Shown: positions 1-4,990 of the stretch, in pieces
Position numbering within the stretch: the first letter of the stretch is position 1
Layout of the letters: each line of letters opens with the position of its first letter
Assembly: GCA_021788515.1 (NCBI GenBank)
Contig: JAJYKN010000086.1
Coordinates: 1-6,376 of the forward strand
Length of the DNA stretch: 6,376 nt
Direction: 5' to 3'
Source of the DNA: Nitrospirota bacterium
GTDB lineage: Bacteria; Nitrospirota; UBA9217
The notes under the pieces: model-generated
Seen by the model: only the letters and a program-made list of their open reading frames with translations
Databases searched by the model: none
What the model was told of the DNA's origin: nothing
Position numbers and translations under genes: made by a program

Positions 1-423
1 GCCGATACGTACCGCCATCTCAGCAGCTTTCGCAACCTGGAACAAATACGGTTCTCATTTATGGTGGACTCCTCGACGGCGGTCCTGTACGCCGACCGGG
101 GGCAACTCGAACAGGTGTTCACGAACCTCTTCGCAAACGCCGCGGACGCCATGGAACTGCGAGGCGAACTGACGGTGCGACTGCGTCAGGAAGCCGCTGA
201 GACAATCATCACGGTGTCGGATACAGGCAAGGGCATCCCCCGGGAGTCGCTGGACAAGATCTTCGAACCTTTCTTTACGACCAAGGATAAGGGCACCGGT
301 CTCGGCCTCGCCATCGTGTATAATATCATCAAGAAACACAGCGGCGACATCACCGTAGAGAGCGAAATGGGAAGAGGTACGACGTTTACGATCACGCTGC
401 CCGCGGGAAAGACAAAAAGCTGA
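1..423 (+). CDS. Sensor histidine kinase, C-terminal ATP-binding domain (5' end outside window)
   Basis: The reading frame is open from base 1 to the TGA at 421-423, giving the last 140 residues of a two-component sensor kinase. What is visible is the HATPase_c domain that binds ATP for autophosphorylation. The N box has N42 and N46 (in [10 protein letters not shown]), the G1 box is DTGKGIP (74-80), the F box is FEPFF (88-92) and the G2 box is GTGLGLAI (98-105). The sensory input region and the phospho-accepting histidine lie upstream and cannot be seen. An internal ATG at 61 is not a credible start, because the frame continues upstream with kinase-like sequence. The box pattern is that of NtrB/AtoS-type kinases. 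The next gene, 46 nt downstream, is an NtrC-type regulator, so the two very likely form a cognate pair in one operon. The signal sensed is unknown. Confidence 0.93.
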   Translation, partial: ADTYRHLSSFRNLEQIRFSFMVDSSTAVLYADRGQLEQVFTNLFANAADAMELRGELTVRLRQEAAETIITVSDTGKGIPRESLDKIFEPFFTTKDKGTGLGLAIVYNIIKKHSGDITVESEMGRGTTFTITLPAGKTKS

Positions 424-469
424 ACACCGTGTGCAGGGCTCTTTTTGGTTGGCTGGTGGAAGGAGCAAC

Positions 470-1798
470 ATGGCATTTAAGATTCTCATAGCCGAAGACG
501 AGGAAATAACCCTCAAACACATGACCAACGCCCTCCAGAAGGAGGGCTATGTGACGGTCGGGGCCCAGAACGGACTGGATGCATTTCGGAAGATCGAGGA
601 AGACCATTTCGACCTGCTGATCACCGATATCAAAATGCCCGGGATGACGGGGATGGAACTGCTCGAAAAAATCCGGGAACGCCAGGCTGAAGTAGAGGTG
701 ATCATCATCACGGGCTTCGGCAGCATCGAATCCGTGATCGAGGCGATGAAGAAGGGCGCCTACGATTACGTGACGAAGCCGTTCAACCTCGACGAACTCC
801 TTTTGAAGGTCAAGAAGATCCGCGAGCAGCGCACGATCAAAAAGGAGAACATTGCGCTCAAGGCCTATGTCGGCATTGATAAGAAGGTGTCGATCATCGC
901 AAAAAGCTCGAGCATGCACCACATCCTCGGCATCATCGAAGGGATGAAGGAGTCGGACTGCAACGTGCTTCTGACCGGCGAGACGGGCGTGGGCAAGAGC
1001 CTGCTGGCCAAGATCATTCACTATACGAGCAGGCGGCAGGAGATGCCCTTTCTTTCGATCAACTGCGCGACCTTGACAGAGGAACTTCTGGCAAGCGAGC
1101 TTTTCGGCCATGAAAAAGGCGCTTTTACCGGGGCGATCAAGACGAAACAGGGGCTCGTGGAAATTGCCGATACCGGCACGCTGTTTCTGGATGAGATCGC
1201 CGAGATGGCGCCGGGCCTCCAGGCCAAGCTGCTCAAGGTGATAGAAGAAGGAGAATTCTATCGCGTGGGCGGGACGAAGCCCATCAGGGTCGATGTGCGT
1301 TTCATCGCAGCGACGAACCAAAACGTGCGTACGGTGATTGCCGAGGGCAGGTTCCGGGAGGATCTGTACTACCGGCTGAACATCATGGAAATATTTATTC
1401 CGCCCCTCCGCGACCGCAGGGACGATATTCCTCCGCTCTGCAGCTACTTCCTGGAGAAGCACCTGCCGAGTTCGCGCAAAAAGATCACGGGGTTTACGAA
1501 GGATGCAATGGACGTCCTGATGCACTACAGCTATCCGGGGAATGTCCGTGAACTCGAAAACATCGTTGAGCGCGCGATCATCCTCGAAAAAACCGGACTC
1601 ATTACGCCCGAGAGCCTGCCTCAGACCATCAAAATGTTTCAAATCGATACTATCGAGCCGGACAAGATCAAGACCATGGAAGAGCTGAACAAGGATTATG
1701 CCGAAAAAGTGATTGATATGCTCGGAGGCAATAAGTCCAAAGCCGCGGAAGTACTCGGCATTTCGCGGACGAGCCTCTGGCGAATTTTGAAGGACTGA
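470..1798 (+). CDS. Sigma-54-dependent response regulator, NtrC family (REC-AAA+-Fis HTH)
   Basis: This 442-aa protein has the full NtrC-type architecture. The receiver domain (about 3-120) has acidic pocket D10/E11, phospho-acceptor D53, T81 and K103. The central AAA+ domain has Walker A GETGVGKS (170-177), the sigma-54-contacting loop GAFTGA (217-222), Walker B TLFLDEI (237-243) and the motif [12 protein letters not shown] (293-304). The C-terminal Fis-type helix-turn-helix spans about 414-442. It should be phosphorylated by the upstream kinase and use ATP hydrolysis to open sigma-54 promoters from distant enhancer sites. The intact GAFTGA loop argues for true sigma-54 dependence. I chose the ATG at 470 because GGAAGGAG (458-465) precedes it and the receiver fold begins at once; a GTG at 431 would add 13 non-family residues. 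AtoC/ZraR-like by layout; the target genes are not shown by the protein, but a candidate promoter lies at 5949-5964. Confidence 0.95.
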   Translation: MAFKILIAEDEEITLKHMTNALQKEGYVTVGAQNGLDAFRKIEEDHFDLLITDIKMPGMTGMELLEKIRERQAEVEVIIITGFGSIESVIEAMKKGAYDYVTKPFNLDELLLKVKKIREQRTIKKENIALKAYVGIDKKVSIIAKSSSMHHILGIIEGMKESDCNVLLTGETGVGKSLLAKIIHYTSRRQEMPFLSINCATLTEELLASELFGHEKGAFTGAIKTKQGLVEIADTGTLFLDEIAEMAPGLQAKLLKVIEEGEFYRVGGTKPIRVDVRFIAATNQNVRTVIAEGRFREDLYYRLNIMEIFIPPLRDRRDDIPPLCSYFLEKHLPSSRKKITGFTKDAMDVLMHYSYPGNVRELENIVERAIILEKTGLITPESLPQTIKMFQIDTIEPDKIKTMEELNKDYAEKVIDMLGGNKSKAAEVLGISRTSLWRILKD

Positions 1799-1843
1799 TC
1801 GGATTTCCCAGGCTTCTCCCTCACACACGTCATCTCCAAATTT

Positions 1844-1852
1844 TGCTATAAT
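1844..1852 (+). promoter_or_regulatory. Extended -10 promoter for the NarL-type regulator
   Basis: TGC followed by a perfect TATAAT (1847-1852) forms an extended -10 element in an AT-rich patch just after the NtrC-type gene. No good -35 hexamer is seen at the usual distance, which extended -10 promoters tolerate. Transcription would start near 1859, giving a leader of roughly 190 nt before the TTG start at 2051. Confidence 0.5.
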
Positions 1853-1858
1853 TTACAT

Positions 1859-2050
1859 CTACGCGCATACAGGCTTTCAGAAAAACATCCCTTGTAAGAG
1901 TACGACGAGAATGGACGAATGGAACATTGAACCGGCTCCATGCAATTTGGTAAACGCGGCCAAGGAAGGGTAAGCTGAGGAGCAGGCGATCGGAACCTGC
2001 CCTGATCGGGCGCCAATGTCACCGTACCGGGCTATGAGGAGAGGGACGAG
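1859..2050 (+). other. Long 5' leader of the NarL-type regulator gene
   Basis: If the promoter at 1844-1852 is used, about 190 nt are transcribed before the regulator. The leader holds a tandem 8-bp repeat, GAATGGAc/GAATGGAa (1909-1924). It also has two short competing stems near its end: GCAGG 1982-1986 with CCTGC 1996-2000, or CGATC 1987-1991 with GATCG 2004-2008. I recognise no known riboswitch class here. The stems are short and could be chance. Confidence 0.25.
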
Positions 2051-2680
2051 TTGATTAAATTGCTGGTGGCAGATGACCATGCGATTGTTCGAAAAGGCAT
2101 TGAGCAAATTATCGCCGAGATGCCCGATATCGTCGTGGCCGGTGAAGCCCGGAACGGGCAGGAAGTTATGGAAAAAGTAAGCAAGGACGATTACGATCTG
2201 ATCCTGCTGGACATCTCCATGCCCGGGAGGGACGGACTCGAGGTGTTGAAGGAGCTGAAAAATCAACGGCCGAAACTTGCCGTCCTTATGCTGAGCATGT
2301 ACCCCGAAGAACAATACGCCATCCGGGCGCTCCGCTCCGGCGCCGCCGGCTATCTCACCAAGGAAAGCGCCCCCGACGAGTTGATTGTGGCCATCAGAAA
2401 GGTATCGTCGGGCGGAAAGTATATCAGTTCTTCTCTTGCCGAGAGGCTCGCCCACAAGCTGGGGAACTATTCGGATAAGCCGCTCCATGAACAGCTTTCC
2501 GACCGCGAGTATCAGATTATGATCATGCTTGCCGGCGGGAAAACACTGACAGAGATTGCGGACGAATTATCGCTCAGCGTAAAGACTATCAGCACCTATC
2601 GGACCCGATTGCTCGCTAAAATGCGCATGAAGAGCAATGCGGGAATAATCCGTTACGTCATCGAGAACAAACTCATCTGA
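2051..2680 (+). CDS. Response regulator, NarL/FixJ family (REC-LuxR HTH), orphan
   Basis: The 209-aa product has the usual length and two-domain layout of NarL/FixJ regulators. The receiver domain (about 2-120) has D8/D9, phospho-acceptor D54 (LLLDISMPG), S82 and K104. The LuxR/GerE-type DNA-binding domain (about 149-209) begins LSDRE and carries the helix-turn-helix around TEIADELSLSVKTISTYRTR. The start is a TTG: it sits 9 nt after GGAG inside GAGGAGAGGG (2036-2045), the receiver fold begins at residue 2, the frame is closed by a TGA at 2003-2005, and no ATG or GTG lies in frame between. It should activate or repress transcription when phosphorylated. No histidine kinase is adjacent, since the upstream pair is complete, so its partner must be encoded elsewhere or be the same kinase. 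The target is unknown. Confidence 0.93.
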   Translation: MIKLLVADDHAIVRKGIEQIIAEMPDIVVAGEARNGQEVMEKVSKDDYDLILLDISMPGRDGLEVLKELKNQRPKLAVLMLSMYPEEQYAIRALRSGAAGYLTKESAPDELIVAIRKVSSGGKYISSSLAERLAHKLGNYSDKPLHEQLSDREYQIMIMLAGGKTLTEIADELSLSVKTISTYRTRLLAKMRMKSNAGIIRYVIENKLI

Positions 2681-2706
2681 GCTGCTTCCAAAAAGCAGGA
2701 ACTCAG
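2677..2706 (+). terminator. Stem-loop at the 3' end of the NarL-type gene
   Basis: CTGAG-CTGCTT (2677-2687) pairs with AAGCAG (2693-2698) and CTCAG (2702-2706). This gives 11 base pairs with a 3-nt bulge and a 5-nt loop. The stem begins within the stop-codon region. Only TTT follows, so by itself it is a weak intrinsic terminator; it may instead protect the mRNA 3' end. Confidence 0.45.
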
Positions 2707-2717
2707 TTTCACGGATG

Positions 2718-2757
2718 TGTAGGAATATTCTTACAAAAAAAACAGAATGGTCCTACA
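2718..2757 (+). repeat. Stem-loop with A-rich loop
   Basis: TGTAGGA (2718-2724) pairs with TCCTACA (2751-2757), and ATTCT (2727-2731) with AGAAT (2744-2748). The two stems are separated by a 2x2 internal loop that can form a U-G pair. The apical loop is 12 nt and A-rich. The stem sits directly before the terminator at 2757-2787. It could be part of the 3' end structure of the preceding gene or a leader element of the next one. Confidence 0.5.
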
Positions 2758-2787
2758 AAAAAATAAGCTTTTTCCGCTTACTTTTTT
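2757..2787 (+). terminator. Intrinsic terminator after the NarL-type gene
   Basis: TAAGC (2764-2768) pairs with GCTTA (2776-2780) around a 7-nt loop. An A-run lies on the left (2757-2763) and a T-run on the right (2782-2787), which also pair with each other apart from one mismatch. The symmetrical A/T tracts suit termination in either direction. The core stem is short and AT-rich. Confidence 0.6.
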
Positions 2788-2869
2788 GGCTCTCTCAGGA
2801 TAAGCTATTTGCAACGTATGTCTCAAGTCATCATCAGGCAGCTGAAATCTGCAACAGAAGGTAAGAATT

Positions 2870-3064
2870 ATGAAATGCCCTCATCTCACCGATACACGTA
2901 TTGCGTCTTGTACTGCAGATAGAGCGGTCTATATCCCGAGTTTATTCGAGCTTGAGGAATATTGTAACTCCCTCCATTACATAAAATGCCCTCTGTCTCG
3001 CGGCATACTTTTATATGGAAAGGAAGATGCCATCCCATGGAGCATTCCGCAGCAAAAAACGTGA
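2870..3064 (+). CDS. Small four-cysteine protein of unknown function
   Basis: This encodes 64 residues, starting at an ATG that lies 8 nt after AGAAGG (2856-2861). Four cysteines are spread as C3, C14, C32 and C40, each in a short distinctive context: MKCPHL, ASCTA, EEYC and IKCPL. The segment YIPSLFELEEYC (21-32) matches my memory of short proteins with a CPHL...PSLFEL.EYC...CPL pattern in sediment bacteria; I cannot name a family with certainty. The spacing could bind zinc or an iron-sulfur cluster, which is inference. There is no signal peptide or membrane segment, so a cytoplasmic location is expected. The residues after about 45 have no obvious pattern. The Xre-type gene follows 113 nt downstream, and the two may be co-transcribed or functionally linked. 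Confidence 0.72.
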   Translation: MKCPHLTDTRIASCTADRAVYIPSLFELEEYCNSLHYIKCPLSRGILLYGKEDAIPWSIPQQKT

Positions 3065-3083
3065 ATCAGCATCGATGATTCAC
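3061..3083. repeat. Perfect 8-bp inverted repeat over the stop codon of the Cys protein gene
   Basis: GTGAATCA (3061-3068) and TGATTCAC (3076-3083) are perfect reverse complements around a 7-nt loop. The gene's TGA (3062-3064) lies inside the left arm. No T-run follows, so this is not a classical terminator. It may be an mRNA-stabilising hairpin or an operator. Confidence 0.5.
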
Positions 3084-3117
3084 CAGGTAGGCAGCGGCAG
3101 CGTGGGGAAATCAGACT

Positions 3118-3139
3118 TTGACCGACATGCCATATGGCA
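3118..3139 (+). promoter_or_regulatory. Possible promoter and 12-bp palindromic operator of the Xre-type gene
   Basis: TTGACC (3118-3123) resembles a -35 box. Just downstream lies the perfect 12-bp palindrome TGCCATATGGCA (3128-3139), about 40 bp before the start of the Xre-type gene. The matching -10 is poor, so the promoter call is weak. The palindrome is what a small dimeric HTH repressor would bind for autoregulation, but that is inference from position and symmetry. Confidence 0.35.
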
Positions 3140-3177
3140 AAATTACAAAAATATAACGGAAAGAGGAGGAACACACC

Positions 3178-3366
3178 ATGTATAAGATTGAAGTTCTCGA
3201 GAGAAAACGGCTGGAAAAAGGACTGAGCTATACGGAAATTGCGGACAAACTGGGTATTCACAAGGTGACGGTTTCCAGGACGCTCAAAGGTGTAACGATG
3301 AAACCGCGGACTGTGAAACAGCTGGCGGACTATCTGAACGTTACAATGGAGAGCATCGTCCAGTAA
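3178..3366 (+). CDS. Small Xre/Cro-type helix-turn-helix regulator
   Basis: This 62-aa protein is almost entirely one HTH_3 domain. Helices 2 and 3 correspond to LSYTEIADKLGIHKVTVSRT (16-35), followed by a basic stretch, then TVKQLADYLNVTMESIV, which is typical of the last helices of the Cro/C1 fold. The ATG has a strong GAGGAGG site (3163-3169) 8 nt upstream. There is no sensor or dimerisation extension, so it is a minimal DNA-binding protein. Such proteins act as phage-type or toxin-antitoxin-type repressors or as stand-alone regulators. No toxin-like gene is adjacent; the nearest small gene, upstream, encodes the four-cysteine protein. A palindrome at 3128-3139 is a candidate autoregulatory site. 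About 415 nt without a gene follow it. Confidence 0.85.
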   Translation: MYKIEVLERKRLEKGLSYTEIADKLGIHKVTVSRTLKGVTMKPRTVKQLADYLNVTMESIVQ

Positions 3367-3413
3367 ACTCTCTGCGGGTATCTTGTGGTGATTACGAAAA
3401 TCAAGTCCCCGGC

Positions 3414-3444
3414 GGCTGCCCGTCACGGTTGAAACACGGGAGCC
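3414..3444 (+). repeat. Stem-loop downstream of the Xre-type gene
   Basis: GGCT (3414-3417) pairs with AGCC (3441-3444), and CCCGT (3419-3423) with ACGGG (3436-3440). This makes a GC-rich 9-bp stem with one bulged G and a 12-nt loop. There is no T-run, so it is not a typical terminator. The heptamer CACGGTT in its loop (3424-3430) recurs at 3463-3469, at the base of the next, larger hairpin. Confidence 0.45.
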
Positions 3445-3463
3445 CTCATGCGAATGGCACACC

Positions 3464-3540
3464 ACGGTTCCTTGCGCAATAGCATCTGAAGAAGTGTGCC
3501 TAAAACGCCCCTTCTTCAGTGAATTAGCGCGAGGAGCCGT
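3464..3540 (+). ncRNA. Long nearly continuous hairpin, possible structured RNA or palindromic element
   Basis: The arm 3464-3477 (ACGGTTCCTTGCGC) pairs with 3527-3540 (GCGCGAGGAGCCGT) over 14 contiguous pairs, two of them G-U. AAT (3478-3480) then pairs with ATT (3523-3525) past one bulged A. After a small internal loop, CTGAAGAAG (3486-3494) pairs perfectly with CTTCTTCAG (3511-3519) around a 16-nt loop. That is about 26 pairs in 77 nt, far beyond chance for this length. It contains no reading frame of note and has no T-run after it. It may be a small RNA, an mRNA 3' structure processed by RNase III, or a dispersed palindromic repeat. I recognise no known RNA family (not 6S, SRP, tmRNA or a riboswitch class I know). 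Confidence 0.5.
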
Positions 3541-3550
3541 TGGCCCTGCC

Positions 3551-3578
3551 CTGTAGACCGCAGGTCATTTTCTGTAGA
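3551..3578. repeat. Direct repeat CTGTAGA with 21-bp period
   Basis: CTGTAGA occurs at 3551-3557 and again at 3572-3578. The 21-bp offset equals two helical turns, which would place both copies on the same DNA face. It lies about 170 bp upstream of the PAS gene promoter. It could be a paired regulator site; chance is not excluded. Confidence 0.3.
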
Positions 3579-3618
3579 ATCCATACAAAATATTCCTCGA
3601 AGGTGTTTTGCACGCCCG

Positions 3619-3646
3619 CGCCCGGAAATGGGCGGTTCCTTTCCGG
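3619..3646 (+). repeat. Two mutually exclusive stem-loops upstream of the PAS gene
   Basis: CGCCC (3619-3623) can pair with GGGCG (3630-3634) around 6 nt. Alternatively CCGGAAA (3622-3628) can pair perfectly with TTTCCGG (3640-3646) around 11 nt. The two stems overlap and cannot form together. The promoter at 3737-3745 lies downstream, so these would be in the PAS mRNA only if transcription starts further upstream. Confidence 0.35.
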
Positions 3647-3736
3647 CATACTTTGCTAAGTGTTGATCTCTCCAACCCCTCGAACAGTTCCCCACTATAT
3701 TGTTATTGATTTTTCAGGACGCAACCCTTTCTAAAG

Positions 3737-3745
3737 TGGTATAAT
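3737..3745 (+). promoter_or_regulatory. Extended -10 promoter of the PAS protein gene
   Basis: TGG followed by perfect TATAAT (3740-3745) forms an extended -10 element. The predicted start near 3752 gives a leader of about 30 nt before the ATG at 3783. No convincing -35 box is seen at 16-18 bp. Confidence 0.6.
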
Positions 3746-3782
3746 TTCTTTTCCTAACATTTAATTGGTGTTGAGAGTGAGC

Positions 3783-4757
3783 ATGCAATTCGTATCCATC
3801 CATGAAGCCATCCTGAACAGCATGAGCGACGCGGTCTATGTCGTTGACCGCGATATGCGCATACAGTACGCTAATCCTGCAGCCGAACAGATGACTGGTT
3901 ACACCTTCGACGAGACGATAGGGAAGAATTGCTCTCATGTCTTTTGCGAGCGTTCTTTCCGCTGCGACGGCGTCTGCCCTCCGAAAAAAGCCATGCGGAA
4001 AGAAGTACCGATACTGCACCGTGAGGCCGAGACCAGGACCAAGAGTGGAGAGATACGCGAGACGCAGATCTCGATTTCTCCGTTTTTTGACGACGGGGTT
4101 TGCATCGGCGCTGTCATCGTCATCAAGGACATTACTGACCTGAAAAAAGCGGAAGAACGGATTCGCAGCCAAAACCGGTTTCTCACCGACGTTATCAACG
4201 CGCTTCCTCACCCGTTTACCGTTATCGATACCAACAACCACGAATTGAGGCTTGCCAACAAGGTTGCCTATGACGGCATCCTGCCGGAGCGGCTGACCTG
4301 CTATGCACTTGCGCACCAGCGTTCGACGCCCTGCAGCGGTGACGACCATCCCTGTCCTCTGGAAGATGTGAAGAAAACCGGCGAGTACGTTGTTGTGGAC
4401 CACGTCCATCACGACGCAAAAGGCGGATATTGCGACGTTGAAGTGCATTGCTATCCTATTTTCGATGAGCGTGGACAGGTGGTCCAGATGATAGAATACA
4501 GTGTTGATGTATCGGAACGAAAGAGGGCGGCGCAGGAGCGGGAAAAACTGATTGCAGACCTGCAGCGGGCCTTGCAAGAGGTGAAGACGCTGAGCGGGCT
4601 ATTGCCGATCTGTTCTTCCTGCAAGAAGATCAGGGATGACAAGGGCTACTGGAACACTTTGGAAATATATATCAGCGAACACTCGGGGGCCGAATTCAGC
4701 CACGGCATCTGTCCTGAATGCATGCAGAGGCTTTACCCCCAGTATACAAAGAAGTAG
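3783..4757 (+). CDS. Cys-rich tandem PAS protein with C-terminal CxxC...CxxC domain, no output domain
   Basis: The 324-aa product is a cytoplasmic sensor-like protein. The first PAS domain (about 5-118) carries VYVVDRDMRIQYANPAAEQMTGY and a cysteine cluster C50, C55, C61, C65 ending in a CPP.KA motif. The second PAS domain (about 132-246) carries C173, C184, C191 (CPLED), C217 and C223. A short coiled-coil-like linker (about 246-270) leads to the tail, with ICSSC (276-280), KKIRDDKGYW, EFSHGICPEC (304-313) and LYP. This tail is a recurrent C-terminal module of PAS and receiver proteins and looks like a zinc ribbon. No kinase, GGDEF, EAL or DNA-binding domain is present. ATG 3783 was chosen because it follows GAGAGTGAG and lies about 30 nt after the promoter; TTG 3765 and GTG 3768 are upstream alternatives adding a few residues. 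The cysteines suggest metal, redox or oxygen sensing, which is inference. Confidence 0.9.
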   Translation: MQFVSIHEAILNSMSDAVYVVDRDMRIQYANPAAEQMTGYTFDETIGKNCSHVFCERSFRCDGVCPPKKAMRKEVPILHREAETRTKSGEIRETQISISPFFDDGVCIGAVIVIKDITDLKKAEERIRSQNRFLTDVINALPHPFTVIDTNNHELRLANKVAYDGILPERLTCYALAHQRSTPCSGDDHPCPLEDVKKTGEYVVVDHVHHDAKGGYCDVEVHCYPIFDERGQVVQMIEYSVDVSERKRAAQEREKLIADLQRALQEVKTLSGLLPICSSCKKIRDDKGYWNTLEIYISEHSGAEFSHGICPECMQRLYPQYTKK

Positions 4758-4772
4758 CGGATGTCTGCAACG

Positions 4773-4800
4773 GGGAGCGGATCAAGGATATCCGCCTCCC
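4773..4800 (+). terminator. GC-rich stem-loop after the PAS gene
   Basis: GGGAG (4773-4777) and CGGAT (4778-4782) pair with CTCCC (4796-4800) and ATCCG (4790-4794). This gives 10 pairs with one bulged C and a 7-nt loop, 15 nt after the stop codon. No T-run follows, so its efficiency as an intrinsic terminator is doubtful. It sits between convergent genes, where a terminator is expected. Confidence 0.45.
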
Positions 4801-4814
4801 GACTGCCGGCTTAT

Positions 4815-4827
4815 GTGGAAGTTCCAC
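4815..4827. repeat. 13-bp palindrome between convergent genes
   Basis: GTGGAA (4815-4820) and TTCCAC (4822-4827) are perfect arms around a central G. The one-base centre favours a protein-binding dyad or cruciform over an RNA hairpin. No promoter is evident nearby. The rest of 4828-4974 holds no gene that I can support. Confidence 0.3.
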
Positions 4828-4974
4828 CGCCGTCTTCGGGGGGAGTGACCCTGGGCCTGCGAACGGGCGGCAAGAGAGATGACGGGGAAAAAGAGTTTGT
4901 GCAGTACTGATAGCAATCCCTTCTCGCCTCTGCTGCCCGATGAATGAGTACAGAAAACAGGGGGTGTGAGTCAA

Positions 4975-4988
4975 GCAGCTATTGCTGC
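4975..4988 (-). terminator. Short stem-loop just past the DUF3786 stop codon
   Basis: GCAGC (4975-4979) and GCTGC (4984-4988) form a 5-bp stem with a 4-nt loop, starting 2 nt beyond the minus-strand stop. There is no T-run on the minus strand, so this is at best a weak terminator. Confidence 0.25.
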
Positions 4989-4990
4989 AT

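Noticed and set aside
431..469. GTG start giving a 455-aa NtrC-type regulator
   Set aside because: The extra 13 residues are not family-like, and the ATG at 470 has a better ribosome binding site directly before the receiver domain.
392..1828. A 478-codon open frame on the minus strand opposite the NtrC-type gene
   Set aside because: The plus strand encodes a complete regulator with all family motifs. The antisense frame has no recognisable motif and reflects codon bias.
1911..1973. 20-codon reading frame in the leader of the NarL-type gene
   Set aside because: No convincing ribosome binding site and no recognisable composition; such short frames occur often by chance.
2798..2812. Sigma-54-like GG...TTTGC upstream of the Cys protein gene
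   Set aside because: The spacing between GG and GC is 11 bp instead of the required 10, and the -24 side lacks TGGC.
3178..3366. Xre-type protein as the antitoxin of a toxin-antitoxin pair
   Set aside because: No toxin-like gene is adjacent; the upstream four-cysteine protein has no toxin features that I can recognise.
3455..3476. TGGCAC followed by TTGCG, resembling a sigma-54 promoter
   Set aside because: The two boxes are too far apart (GG to GC offset 18 instead of 12), and the bases are explained by the long hairpin.
3464..3560. Long imperfect palindrome as an integron attC site
   Set aside because: The conserved GTTRRRY/RYYYAAC core pair is not found at the ends and no integrase or cassette structure is present.
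3367..3782. Riboswitch (c-di-GMP, cobalamin, TPP, FMN, fluoride) in the structured gap
   Set aside because: I looked for the conserved core sequences of these classes and found none.
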